From Prorocentrum cordatum (taxonomy: Eukaryota > Sar > Dinophyceae > Prorocentrales > Prorocentraceae): 64,000 bases of DNA. The notes beneath the pieces were generated by a model. It was not told the origin of the DNA and searched no databases. It worked only from the letters and a program-made list of their open reading frames with translations. Every line of letters begins with the position of its first letter. Positions within the stretch are counted from its first letter, which is position 1. Positions 39,800 through 50,870 of the stretch are shown here, piece after piece. The position numbers were made by a program, and so were the translations under genes. The stretch covers positions 31,005-95,004 of the forward strand of contig CAUYUJ010000732.1 in assembly GCA_963575745.1 (NCBI GenBank). The letters are read 5' to 3'.

Positions 39800-39905
39800 C
39801 GGATCTGTTCGACTTCAGTTCGACTCTTGTTCGACTCCAGTTCGACGCCGGTTCGACTCAGGTTCGACGCAGGTTCGACTCAGGTTCGACCCGAGTCGAC
39901 GCAGG
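39800..39905. repeat. 15-bp GGTTCGACNC repeat
   Basis: TTCGACTCCAGTTCGACGCC units, about seven copies, ending in CCGAGTCGACGCAGG. Confidence 0.85.
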
Positions 39906-41480
39906 CTCCAAGAGGCTCCCCAAAATGAGCATCTAACATAGGTTTTCGGAGGCATTCTTGAGTTTTTTCGCAGACTTTCCGACGGTCTCGTGGGTCTCCA
40001 GAGGCCTTCCAGCCTCGGGATGCTCATCTGCGGCTGCGCCTCGCCGACGGCGCTCCAGGGCCGCCCGGGTCACGTCGAGCGACCGCCAGAGGCCCGAGTT
40101 CTGAGCTCAAGCTCCCCAATCAATGTTTACGTTGAAGGGGTCCTCGCGGACATAGCAGAGGTTGGCGAAAGTAGCAGGCCGCTGTCGGTGGGCGTCTCTC
40201 GGTGGGCGGCTTTCGGTGGGCGCTCCCTCGAGAGATTGGCGAAAGTAGCCGGCCGATTTCGGAGGGCGGCGCTCGGTGGGCGGCTGTCGGTGGGCGCCCC
40301 CTCTCTCTCTCTCTCTCTCTCCCTCTAGACATCTCTACATCAGTGCTAACGGTGGGAGCTCAATCTCTCTCTCTCTCTCTCTCTCTCTGTTTTGTCTCCC
40401 TCACTCTCTCTCTCTCTTGGTATGTCTGTGTCAGTCTCCCTCTTTCGTGCTTCCCCGATACGCAATCCGTTATCTAATATTAATGTCAGCTGTTTTTTTT
40501 TCTCCGTGTTTGTTATGCAACATCTCTCTCTCTCTCATTCCCCTCTCTTTCTTCCTCGTTCTCTCTGTCTCTCTTGGTAGTTCTTTACACAATACATTAT
40601 CTCTCGGCAGTCTTGCTGTCCTTTCGGCCGTCTCGGTCGTTCTTTCCAGGCCGTTGTGGTGACGTGGTGTTGCCCTCTTCGTCGAGGGGCCCTCTCAGGC
40701 CGTCGAGGGTACATCCGGAGGCCCGCCTGGGTCATCTGCAGGCCCTGGTGCGCCGTCCTGGGGCAATCTTAAAGACCTCCTAGGCCATTTTCAGCCCACG
40801 GATGCCCGAAATGGCGAGGATGCCACAACCCTTTAACACGCAAGGGCAATCAATGAGTTAGCCTGTTAGGGCCCTCTTGCGAAACTGCGGCCGGGCATGG
40901 TGCTTGCAAAACTTTCGGGCCATCCACTGGTGAGGGTTTTTCTCCAGTGTAATTTTTCGCGTCGTAGAAGAATCACTGCGGATGTCCTTGGGGTTGATGT
41001 GCTGCTTCTCAGGGTTCTCCCCGAGCCTCGGGGCCGTCAGAAGACAACTCGGGATAAAGAACCAGCCTCCTGGGAGGGGTCCCGACCTCTGGGGGTCCGC
41101 TGCAGAAAAATCATTACCTCGGGGTCTGGGCACCGTGCCTGGGTCGTGGGCTAGAAGTTTCTTGGATGCGTGTCGAGGTCTCTTGGGGTGCGCCCCAGGC
41201 TATCGGGCAATCGGGGCCCTGGTACTTTTCGGAGTGTATACACATATCGGTCATTATTGCCCCCGCTGGGCTCGCAGCACCATGTGATTGGCATCTTGAC
41301 ATTGTTGTCTGGTCTCTTTCGGAAAGAGGGCTCACATCACTGTGCCCAATATCGAGGACCAAGGACTCTTGAGAACCTGAGGGCGCTCCACTCGTTGCCT
41401 TGTCGCGGCACGATGGCGGATAACATCCTGGCTGGACATGTCTAAGCCGACCCTAAATATATGTTGGGACATGTTTCCAC
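39906..41480. other. Glycosyltransferase intron 3
   Basis: Holds CTCGGTGGGCG(G/T) repeats (40190-40300), CT microsatellites (40302-40322, 40362-40390, 40520-40540) and scattered GGCC-N-TCTTGG motifs. It ends TGTTTCCACCAG, a good 3' splice site. Confidence 0.5.
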
Positions 41481-42000
41481 CAGGCGGCTTCTACGACACC
41501 AAGCTGCTGGCAGCGGCGCCCCGGAGCAAGCACCTAGAAGCGGTGCTTCGGATTCAGGTAGGCAACCTTCAGACCCATTCGTATGGAGATTCGTCGTCTT
41601 GGGGCCCATCTCTGAGTGTAACCGGGCCAATCGTTTACGACAGAGGTGTGCGTCAATTACACGATGAGCCAGTTAAAAGTTGTTTCTGTGATCATGGATC
41701 TGGTACGCTGAACGGCTGGGCTTACGATGGGATAGCATGGAATACCGCAGAACATGATCAAACGGTTTATGTGACCAGTGCAAAGTGGCACCATCAAATG
41801 CGGAGTTGTGCAGAATGCGATAATTACCAAGAACTATATGATCAGCACGGTGTCTACTGTGATGAGCCAGGGCCAGTTGGCAAAGGAGCATGTTCTCCGC
41901 GGAACTACTCTTCCCTGCTATCCCGCAGCGCCAGAATGGCAGGGCTCCAGGTGGCGCACAGAGGGTTACCCCAGGTAGTCCTGGCTGGCCTCGACAGGCC
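41481..42000 (+). CDS. GT32/OCH1-like glycosyltransferase, exon 4 (C-terminal part)
   Basis: After TTTCCACCAG the frame reads GGFYDTKLLAAAPRSKHLEA then VLRIQVGNLQTHSYG and SVTGPIVYDRG. The N-x-(L/I)-x-A-x-P-x-x-x-x-L-x-x-V-(L/I) helix and the TGP motif are standard features downstream of the metal site in GT32 enzymes. A Cys-rich tail follows (SCAECDNYQELYDQHGVYCD). The frame continues to a stop at 42091, but sequence after about 41900 no longer looks like the family. With exons at 36.6, 38.8 and 39.6 kb this makes one plus-strand gene spanning at least 5.4 kb. Confidence 0.65.
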
Positions 42001-42140
42001 CCCCCCAGGTAGCCCAGGGTGGTATCAACACCCTGGCGCCACCTCCGGCCGCGACCCTGGGGCGCCCGGCGCCCCAGGGTTCGGGTGTTGAGACCGTCTC
42101 GGGCTGCCCTGGGGGCCTTCTGAGGCCAGCCAGGACTGCC

Positions 42141-42269
42141 CTTGGCATCGCTCGGACGTGTGCATTTTTTCTCGGCGAGAACCATCGAGGACCATCCTGG
42201 ACCATCGAGCAAAAAACCACGCACGAAACCGAAACATGCATGGGAAATGGACGTCCGAGCGACGGCAAG
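42141..42269. mobile_element. MITE family D, copy 4, intact
   Basis: CTTGGCATCGCTCGGACGT and ACGTCCGAGCGACGGCAAG are 19-bp inverted ends with two mismatches; TGCC is duplicated at 42137-42140 and 42270-42273. 129 bp, non-coding. Best reference copy of the family. Confidence 0.92.
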
Positions 42270-42479
42270 TGCCTTGGGGGCGGTCTGTCCGCGCGCAGCC
42301 CGAAGCCGTGCCGTGCCAGAGCCGCATATTGGTCCAAGGTCGTATGATGGCTCGCAGAAGGTATGCCAGAGCTGTGGCGCTGCCGGGCCTCAAGGCACAG
42401 CGCCGACGACCGCTCCAGGAACTGCGCGCGCAGGGGGGCCGAACCCCGCCTCGGGGGCATCCAAGAGGGGGGTGGGGAG

Positions 42480-42850
42480 GTGGGGGCGGAGGAGGCGGAG
42501 GAGGAGGGGGAGGAGGAGAGGAGGAGGAGGAGAGGAGGAGGAGGAGGAGGAGGAGGAGGGAGGAGGAGGGGAAGGAGGAGGAGGAGGAGGAGGAGGAGGA
42601 GGAGGAGGAGGAGGAGGAGGAGGAGGAGGCGGAGGAGGAGGAGGAGGAGGAGGAGGAGGAGGAGGAGGAGGAGGAGGAGGAGGAGGAGGAGGAGGAGGAG
42701 GAGGAGGAGGAGGAGGAGAGGAGGAGGAGGAGGAGGAGGGGGAGGGGGAGGGGGAGGGGGAGGAGGGGGAGGAGGAGGAGGAGGAGGAGGAGGAGGAGGG
42801 GGAGGGGGAGGAGGAGGAGGAGGAGGAGGCGGAGGAGGAGGAGGAGGGGT
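42480..42850. repeat. GGA array
   Basis: About 370 bp, nearly pure GGA in the middle. Very long Arg/Glu/Gly and Pro/Leu/Ser frames on both strands come from it. Confidence 0.95.
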
Positions 42851-43058
42851 GCAGGCCATGGCCGAGCCAGGAGATCTCCCGGATCTCGTGCCCCCCTCTG
42901 CTCCTCTCCGTGCGCCCATTGGCCCGCCCCGCCTCCGCGCGCGTGCCTCGCGGGCGCGGTGCGCTGGCTCCATGTCTGGGCGGGCGCCCCTCGTCGCCTG
43001 GCTGGCCCGGCGGCCCCACGGGCGTGTGCCTCTCCGCCTCCCCTGGGCCGGGCCGCTG

Positions 43059-43236
43059 CCCTGCCCCCGAGGGCGCCCGCGAGGGCGCGGAGTGATTCGC
43101 GTTGCGTGCTTCGCGCTTCGCGGCTTGGCTCCGATGCCTCAGCCTCCTGTTCGCCCTTGGGGGGCGGCGCGAGGGCGCGGAGTTGTATTCGCGCTTGGCG
43201 CTTCGAGCAGCGCGAGGCGCGAAGTTAGGCGCCCTT
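43059..43236. mobile_element. MITE family H, copy 2
   Basis: Aligns end to end with 36737-36894: TGCCCCCGAGGGCGC, CTTCGCGCTTCGCGGCTTGG, CTCCGATG, GGGGGGCGGCGCGAGGGCGC, GCAGCGCGAGGCGCGAAGTT. GCTG flanks both sides (43055-43058, 43237-43240), a 4-bp duplication like copy 1. A third, short GCGAAC...CTTCGCGTTTCGCGGCC fragment is near 43502-43540. Confidence 0.8.
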
Positions 43237-44279
43237 GCTGCCCGCCCCTCCTCGTTTTCTCAGCGACTGCCTGCGGTTGTCCTTCTTCCGGGGCCTCGGC
43301 GTGAGTGCGACGCTGCTTTCCCCGGGGCCTTGTGTGGTTTGTCCGCTGCTGCTTTCTCCTTGCCTCTTCTCCCTCCCCCTTCTGCTTTCCTCTTGTCCTA
43401 GCCACGGGGCGACCTCTCGCGCAGGTAAAAAGTGAGTGCGACGTGCCCGACCCCCTCTTTCAGTTGTCTTCCTCGTCGCCTCACCCATGTCACCCTCAGG
43501 GGCGCGAACGTGAGTATCGCTTCGCGTTTCGCGGCCTGGGCCAGAGAGATGCAATCTTGCGAGCGCGACGATGATCGCGGTTCTCGCTTTAAGAGGCGCG
43601 AGGTCGGTTGACCCGATGTTGCCAGCTTCTACTCTGTGAGTACCTTCTCGAAGCCACCCCGCCTGGGAGGAGGAGGAGGAGGAGGAGGAGCAGAAGGAGG
43701 ATGAGGAGGAGGAGGAGGAGGATGTTCATTGCCCATAGAGGGAGAGGTCAAGGGGCGGAGAAGCAAAACGGGGTGGAGCCGTCCATCCGAGAGGACATTT
43801 GTCAGGCCCTCCGCGGGGGTCCGTCCAACGCGACGGGCCCCCGACAGAGAAACCCCACCCCCCAATTAGTCAGCCGAGCGCTCCATGGTCGGCTGAGACA
43901 TCAGATCCCCGAGCTCGCCTGGGGGGGAAGAGGAGGAGTAGGAGGAGGAGGAGAAGGAGGAGGAGGAGGAGGAGTGAGAGGAGGAGAAGGAGGAGGAGGC
44001 GGATCGCCGTCGCGACTCATGCCTGAACCCCCAAACCCTGCGTCAAGATTTTGATTCTTCCTTCCACGAGTAGAGGACAACTAGTACTTGAGTGCACTTG
44101 GTACCATCATGTGTCATGTGCATGAGGGAGAGACACGGCTACAAGTAGGTAAAACGCACAAGGGTCTCCCGCACTGTGGGTCTTGTTTTTGTCGGTCGCG
44201 AGCCGCATGGGAAACGCATTGAGTTGTAATGTATCGCCTCGCGTTGGGGTCCAAAGTGCAAATGGAACGTTCGTTCTAA
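43237..44279. other. No gene recognised; two GGA arrays
   Basis: GGA arrays at 43663-43722 and 43920-44000. Sequence between is unique with no domain seen. Confidence 0.4.
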
Positions 44280-44530
44280 TCAAGTTGTTTGATGATCCAT
44301 CCGCCCGTGGCCCACCTGTAGGTGGTGCGCGCGCCGCACGGGCAACGTATTGAATGGGAATGCATCATCTCATGCTGAGGCCCGGCATGCAAGTTTTTCT
44401 CAACCAGTTATCGGGTGACCCATCCGCCTGTGGGCCACCTTTGGCGTCGTCTCGCCGTACGGGCAACGCATTGGGTCGGAATGCACCACCTCATGTTGAG
44501 GCCCAATATGTAACAATGATTCCCAACCAT
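44280..44530. repeat. 120-bp satellite S1, cluster 1
   Basis: Two units: CCATCCGCCTGTGGGCCACC ... GCCGTACGGGCAACGCATTG ... CATGTTGAGGCCCA(A/G)(A/T)ATG. Other clusters at 45330-45530 and 50250-50870. Confidence 0.85.
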
Positions 44531-44659
44531 CCTGGCGTGTTGGGTCCTCGTTTTGAAGGCACAGCACCCCGCGTCTCCTCTCCTCCCCTTCCTACTCCCC
44601 CTCCTTCCTCCTTCTCCTCCTGGCCTCTGCCCTCCGCATGTTCCTATTTCGGCACACCC

Positions 44660-45235
44660 AGTACAGCACTTCGTGGCCCCACAGGAAGCTCCACCGAAGG
44701 CCCCAGTGGCAGGGTCCGCATAGCGGCGCAACCCCATTTTGGCGCACCCCTCACACGGTTCGTGGGAGCTCAACCGAGGGCCCCAGTGGCAGGGTCCACA
44801 TGGCGGCGCCGCTTCATCCTGGCGCACCCCTCACACCGTTCGTGGCCACATAGGGAGCCCACCGAAGGCCCCAGGGTCAGGGTCGACATGGCGGCGCCGC
44901 TCCATTTTGGCGCACCCCTCACACGGTTCGTGGCCCCGTAGGGAGCTGCACCGAAGGCCCCGGTGGCAGGGTCCACATGGCGGCGCCGCCCCATTCTGGC
45001 GCAACCCTCGCATGGTTCGTGGCCCCATAGGGAGTTCGACCGAAGGCCCCGGTTGCAGGGTCCACATGGCGGCGCCGCTCAGTTCGGCACATCCTTCACA
45101 CGGTTCGTGGCCACATAAGCATGTCCACCGAAGGCCCCAGTAGCAGGGTCCACATGGCGGCGCCGCCCCGTTTCGGTGCACCCTTCACACGGTTCGTGGC
45201 CCCACAGGGAGCTCCACCGAAAGCGGCGACACAAC
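44660..45235. repeat. About 88-bp tandem satellite S2, six units
   Basis: GGCAGGGTCCACATGGCGGC and variants recur at about 44705, 44786, 44872, 44965, 45053 and 45143, each with CACACGGTTCGTGGCCCC and CACCGAAGGCCCC. Confidence 0.92.
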
Positions 45236-45329
45236 ACGGTATTCATAATTGCACATGGTTGTGAGTCGTTCACCAGGATAATTTCTCAATTTGTTCTCGG
45301 GTGAATTATTTTCTTGTGGGGATTTTTTC

Positions 45330-45620
45330 TGTGTTGTCCCGCCGTACGGGAAACGTATGGAGTCGGAATGCGCCACGTCTTGTTGAGGCCCAGAATGCAG
45401 TTGAAACAGTTGTTTTTCTCAACCCGTTTTTGGGTGGCCCGCGTTTTGGTGCTCGCGCGCCATGCGGGCGACGTATCGAGTGATAACCCATCACCGCATG
45501 TTGAGGCCCAGAATGCAAGTATCTGTTTTCAAACGAGCTTTTGTGTGTGCAGTGCCGTGGGCCAGGGCCGTTGATGTTGTATGTGCCTGCTTGCATGAGT
45601 TGTGGCTTGCAGTTTTTTGA
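45330..45620. repeat. S1 satellite, cluster 2, with an S3 fragment
   Basis: Two S1 units (GCCGTACGGGAAACGTATGG; GCCATGCGGGCGACGTATCG), then 45530-45620 matches 49862-49970 (AAACGAGCTT...GTGTGCA(G/T)TGCCGTGGG). Confidence 0.8.
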
Positions 45621-45783
45621 CGGCTCAAAGGGTTGGGCTGCGGGATCCAGCTAGCCCACAGCCTCTGAACCGAGGCACCAGACTGCTTCGGATCTGCGCC
45701 CGACGGGCGCCACATCCAGGGCCACGGCGCGCGGGTGGCTGGTAGCCGCGGCCCTGATCCTGACCCAGGAGTTCCAGTGCCTC

Positions 45784-47860
45784 GTGCCCGAGGGCAGGTT
45801 GTGGGGCCTTTTGCCGCCGCCCGCTGGGGGCCTTCGGGGGTGCGCTGCGGAGGACGAGGACGTCGGCTGCAAGGGCGCGAGCGCCTCGAGGTTCCCGATG
45901 TCGCCCTGGGCCCGCCAGAACCGCATCTACGTTCGTCACGGCGGCCGGTCGACGGGGGCGGTGGTGTTGCTGGTCACAAAGGCCGGCCCCAAGCATCCTG
46001 GCACCTGGGCGGTGGCCGATGGGACGAAGCGGATGCGGATGGTCGACGCGCGCGACAAGAAGCGGGTCCTGAGCAAGCCGTTGGCGACGGTCACGTGGAC
46101 GGAGCACCAGGGCGTCAGTTCGAAGGAAAAGGACGCCATCATCACGGCAGCGGAGCGGGCCATCGCTCGCTTGGAGGACGAGGACGAGGGCGGGACCATG
46201 AAGATAAGATGAGTAAGACGAACGGCAGCAAGACGCAGAAGAAGTCACAACAGCTGCAGTGGGTTCGTGAGCTGGGTGGCTGGCGGCGTCGGGAACGTTG
46301 TCACCGCGCTGTGGACCCGAAGGAGTTTCGGTTCGCGGGGGGGGGGCATCTCTTGCTTGCTCTCGCGACTGTGGCGTTTCTTCCGACTCGGGGCGCTGGC
46401 GAAGGCAGGCTACGATGCGGCAAGTCGTTCTATGAGGCCGCCGCAGCAGAACGCTCCCGGTTGGGTCTGGGAGTGCTACAAGACGGGCGAGCTGGAGTAC
46501 GTGGCCGCCGTGGTCGGGAGCATCGTGTTCCTGGGCTACTTGAGCTGGGCGTGGACCTTCGGCGGGCGGTCGGGGGATTCCGATTCCGAAAGACGTTCGA
46601 ACCACAGCGACGATGACGGGGGCCGCGTCCTGGGGACCCAGGTGGCCGACTCGGACGACGAGCCTTCTTTGCGGCACCTCTTCGCGGAGCTGACCAGCAG
46701 CGGGAGCTGCAGCGGGCGGTGGCGGTGCTCGCGGGCGCGGAGCGCAACCCTCGGGCGGCCCTTGCTGGGTCGCAGGGCTCGGGGCCCCAGGGGGGCGTCT
46801 CGGATCAGGTCGCGGAGCCTGGCTCCCCAGGCGACGCCTCGCTGGGCAGCGGGTCGGACAAGGGCGCTGGCTCTGACAAGGGCCCGCAGCCGACGCCCAA
46901 CCAGATCGACGACTTCATTGCGAAATTCAACGGGCACGAGCACGTGGCCCAGCAGGGCTCCACTCGGGCCACCGTCGGGTCGGGGTCGCCCACCCTCCCC
47001 ACGGGCAGCCCGGGCTCGCCGGAGCCGGTGGGGCAGGATATCGAGCTGCAGGGGCGTTTCCAGTTGCTCGGGGACGAGAGTCGCAACCCGCGCGACAGGC
47101 TGCTGGCCGCCCTCGAGAGGTTCAAGAACGTGCGGATGACGCCCATGGGCGGCGCCAGGACGAGGGTGCCCCGACGGTCTTTCACAAGCTGTGCCAGTCG
47201 GGCAGGACGGCCAAGGGTGAGCTGGGCGAGTGGCCGAGGTCGAAGGAGCTGCAGCGGGCGACTGTCAGCGCGGGAGGTCATGATGCAGGCGATGGTGCTG
47301 GATCGCAGGATGTCCGAGTGTGCCTGCGATCAGATCATCGACGGCCCCGTGGCGGAGCTGACTTGCAGGGGGCTTTACTCTACCTGGAAGGCCCGCGAAA
47401 CGCCAAGTGTCCGAGCGCCTGGCAGCGCCCCGAAAACCCGCAAGGCGGCGGCAAGTGGCGTCCCAAGGTCGATTGGGCGCTGGCCGAGGAGCGCTTCAAG
47501 GTTGACGGGGGCGCGGACCTGGCGAACCTCGAGGCGGACGACGAGGTGACGGAGAAGCCGAGGAGGGCGACCGTCGAGAAGTACCTTCAGGGCTCGAAGG
47601 GCGGGCGCGATGCGGGCGCGGATCGCGAACCGGGTGCGGCCAGGGCCCCCGCGGCAAGCCCCGGTCAAGCGCGCGCGTGGGGCGCGAGACCACAGCTTGG
47701 GATCGCGAAGCGGCTGCTCTGGCTGCTAGCGGTGGTCCACTCATGTGGGGGCTCGGCGCTTCTGGAGACAGCGGGCCGGCGCTTGGCTGCGCCCTATTTG
47801 GAGTTGGCCAACGGGGGCGGGGCCTTTTCTCCAGGTCGGAGGCGAACGAGTTCGTAGCCG
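45784..47860 (+). pseudogene. DIRS-like retroelement: gag-like and linker region, frameshifted
   Basis: Sequential plus frames (45784-46212; 46267-46700; 46719-47160; 47318-47857) give a long non-repetitive protein with no named domain: e.g. GTWAVADGTKRMRMVDARDK, PPQQNAPGWVWECYKTGELE, NPRDRLLAALERFKNVRMTP, PQGGGKWRPKVDWALAEERF. Assigned to the element because it runs into RNase H and tyrosine-recombinase sequence on the same strand. Reverse transcriptase was not found and may be deleted. Confidence 0.45.
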
Positions 47861-48014
47861 ACTTCCTGGACAACGACGCACTTGTTCAGCGAACAAGGAT
47901 ATGAGGGGGACCTGCGCCCGCGGTTGGCGGAGCAGGTCTCGGTGCCACCATGCGAGACCAGGGGCCCTTCTATCGGCGGCCGGTCCAAGGTCGAGGGTGG
48001 CAGGCGTCGCCCAG

Positions 48015-48087
48015 CTGGTGCGCAGGCTGAAGGCCAACTGCCGATGGGCGCCATCCGAGGTGAACGTCGCGGATGGCCCGTCACGAT
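48015..48087 (+). pseudogene. DIRS-like retroelement: RNase H terminal motif
   Basis: The frame reads LVRRLKANCRWAPSEVNVAD then GPSR. W-(V/A)-P-(S/T)-E-x-N-x-A-D-x-(P/L)-S-R is the terminal RNase H signature shared by DIRS and Ty3-like elements. Confidence 0.65.
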
Positions 48088-48301
48088 TTTTGCATCCTGG
48101 CGCGGCGGGGGAGACGAAGGAAGGTCACGGGGCGAGATGCGCGCCGAAGCGACTACTGCACTGGCTTCGAGGGCTAAAACAACGCGGCCGAGTTGGGCCC
48201 TCTCTCTGATGGTAGTGATGACGAGCACGCAGCGGGCGACAGCCGCCCCCGGAGGATCCAAGCCCCCGCCACCCAAGAAGAGGAGGGGGAGAGCACGGGA
48301 A

Positions 48302-49405
48302 GTCGCAGGGGCTGTCTCATTCAAAAACAACGACAGGCTAGTCATCCACGCGGTCGACGGCAACGCAAACATCCAGTTCGAGAGGGCAATGAAGGAGTTT
48401 CTCGTGGACGCCATGCGGGGCCAACTCCCCTTTCGGCAGGATGGCCGAGAGGGGCAGGGCCCAGGCGGACTACATTGCGGACTTTGTTATTCACAGGGCG
48501 CCCCCTACATGAAGGCCTGCTATTGCTTCAACTGTTGCATGCACATCTTCGAGGACCACCCGAACCATCTGCCAGTGGCCGCCAGGGCCCGCGAGAGTTG
48601 GGAGCGCATGGGATTCGGCGGCGAAGGCGAGCCGATCTCGATGGAGGCATTGGGCGTTACCATCCAGACCTTCTTCGAGCGAGGGGGGTCATGGTGGGCG
48701 CAGCGGCGCTCGCGCAGCTGGGCGGCTGGTTGCACGAGCAGGATTGGCGCCGACTCCGAAAGGATGGCGTCGGCATCGACGCGGACGGGCGAGCCGGGCT
48801 GATCTTAAGACGGCGTGGGAGAGGAGAGAAAGGCAAGACGGGCACGGACCAGGGCGTCGAATTGAACATGAAGGCGAGCAAGGCGTTCGTTCAGGCGCTG
48901 ATGGAAGGCGTCGGCGGTGACGAGCTGGCGCTGCCCTTCAGCCAGGGCAGCTCCAGGCGGGCGCGGGGGGGGCCCCATGTCCGACGTCCCGCTCGGGGGC
49001 CTCGGGCCCCCCCCCATGGCGTTCGACGCGCCGCGGCGGCCAACTTCGTCGCGGCAGCGGGGGGGGGGGGGGCTCGAGGGGGCGCGGCGGCGCGGCGCGG
49101 GGGAGAGCCCAGGAGCTCTGAGCAGATGCGCGCAGGCACGCACCCCTACCAGGAGGCGATTGGAGCTACCGGAACCCGCGATCAAGCAGGGCAGGAAGTT
49201 CTGGAGCGCGCCATCAAAGCGCATCAATGACGCCTTCTCCACCTCCCAGTCAGCGGAGACCCCGCTCGCGCAGAGGCTGACCGCCATGTTCGGGAAGGTC
49301 AGAGGAGATGCCGCGTCGGTTTTCGGAGATGAGGCAGCGGGCACCAGTGGGCCGGCGAGTAAGCCCTCAGCAGTTCATCGGACGCGGCTCCGACGCACGA
49401 GCTAG
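48302..49405 (+). pseudogene. DIRS-like retroelement: tyrosine recombinase, frameshifted
   Basis: Three consecutive frames form one domain. 48302-48690: helical N-terminal part (FERAMKEFLVDAMRGQLPFR, HLPVAARARESWERMG). 48691-48960: catalytic core with LRRRGRGEKGKTGTDQGVEL, the RGE-x-x-KTG-x-x-QGV block of these integrases. 48995-49405: HGVRRAAAANFVAA (His/Arg box), then ARRRG and ALSRCAQAR where a catalytic Tyr (R-Y) is expected, then KFWSAPSKRINDAF. Poly-G and poly-C runs near 49010 and 49065 cause the shifts. Such enzymes insert circular cDNA without a target duplication. Apparent Tyr-to-Cys change plus frameshifts make it inactive. Confidence 0.6.
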
Positions 49406-49502
49406 TTTGTTGTTGTTCCCCCATTTTTCCGATCCCTTTTTCATTTGATCACAGTCGTACCTGTGATTTGGGGGTTGAGGGCTAGCCATCTGGGGTTTGA
49501 AG

Positions 49503-49530
49503 TGTGCGTGTGTGTGTGTGTGTGTGTGAA
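49503..49530. repeat. TG microsatellite
   Basis: Fourteen GT units in the sequence downstream of the DIRS-like element. Confidence 0.95.
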
Positions 49531-49649
49531 TTTACGGGTTCCTACTCCCTCCCTCCCACCCTCGAAGCAGTCTGTGTGCATTTTGGGGCCTGTGACCAGT
49601 GTCTTCTATGCGGCAGTGTGCGGGCTATCACGTCTCAGGTTTTTTCCCA

Positions 49650-50240
49650 GAGGAGCCCCCTGGCGCCGGCCTCGCGGCGCGCTTGACAAGGGTTGCGTGT
49701 GTAGCTCCTCTCTTGCTCGCGAGTGTGGACGTGATTGCGGGCTCGATCGCTCCCTTTGTGTCAAAAGTTGGTCGGTTGGCATTATAAGTTACCCCCGTCG
49801 GGGTGATCCACCCGACCCCGTTTGTGGCTGGCCCCTCCCCTCAGCAGCATAACGCACATATGCGTTTCCAAACGAGCTTGTATGTGTGCATTGCCGTGGG
49901 TCAGGGCCGTGCATGTTGCATCCTATTTTGCCTGCTTGCACTCCTTGTGGCTCGCAGTTTTTTCGGTTCCCGACCCCCTCGAACCTCGTGGGCTATCGCG
50001 TTTCACATTGTGTCGCCACGAGCCCTTTGGCGCTGGCCTCGTGGCGCACGTGACAACGGGTGCGTGCGTAGCTCTTCTCGTGCTCGCGAGTGTGGACGTG
50101 ATGTGAAACGACTGCGGGCTCGATCGGCCCTCTTGTGCCAAAAGTTTGTTAATTGGCTTTATGTGTTAGCCCTGTCGGGGTGATCTGCCCAACCCCGTTT
50201 GTAGCTCGCCCCTCCCCTGAGCAGCATAACATACATAACA
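49650..50240. repeat. Tandem duplication S3, about 370-bp spacing
   Basis: CTCGCGAGTGTGGACGTGAT lies at 49718 and 50084. GTCAAAAGTTGGTCGGTTGG/GCCAAAAGTTTGTTAATTGG, CCGTCGGGGTGATCCACCCG/CTGTCGGGGTGATCTGCCCA and CCCCTCAGCAGCATAAC/CCCCTGAGCAGCATAAC follow in the same order in both units. Confidence 0.88.
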
Positions 50241-50249
50241 TGCTTTGCC

Positions 50250-50870
50250 AAAACAGTTTTCGAAGACCCGCCCGCCCGTGGATCACCTTTTGGCGTTGTC
50301 GAGCCGTGCAGGGATGGCCTTAGGTCGGAAAGCAACACCTCATGTTGAGGCCCAGAAAGCAAGTGGAACGACTGCGTTTGCTCAACAAGTTTTCGGGTGT
50401 CCCACCCGCCCGTGGGTCGCCTTTGCTGGTGCGCGCGCCGCACGGGACACCTGTTTAGCATCACCCCAGTTAGGGCCCCGCTTAGGTGAAAGTGAAACAA
50501 CTATTTTGTCTCAGCCAGTATTCCGGTAACCCGCCCGCTCCTGGGTCATTGTGTGATGTCTTGCCGAATCTATCGCTCCAGGCGGAGTTCCAGGATGCAA
50601 GCGACACATCGTTGTGTTTCCCAACCAGTATTTGGTGACCCGCCCGCCCGTGGATCACCTTCCGGTGCTGCGCCGCCGTACGGGAAACGTAGTGGGTTGG
50701 AATGCATCCTCTCATGTTGAGGCCCAGAATGCAAGGGTACCAATTGTTTTTCTCAACCAGGTTTCAGGTGACCCACCCGCTTGTGGGTCCACCTTTTGGG
50801 GTGCGCGCGCCGCACGGGAAACGCATTGTGTGGGTATGCTCCACCGCGTGTTGATGCAGTGGTTGTATCA
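50250..50870. repeat. S1 satellite, cluster 3, about five units
   Basis: ACCCGCCCGCCCGTGGATCA and variants at about 50265, 50400, 50530, 50638 and 50770, with CATGTTGAGGCCCAGAA(A/T)GCAAG between. Confidence 0.88.

Noticed and set aside
40775-40800. CTAGGCCATTTTCAGCCCA, similar to the spliced leader.
   Set aside because: Only a few scattered matches beyond CCATTTT, no adjacent open frame and no array edge. Likely chance within the GGCC-N-TCTTGG family.
42142-43304. Very long basic and acidic frames across 42.1-43.3 kb.
   Set aside because: Dominated by the GGA array. Flanking parts are MITE D and MITE H.
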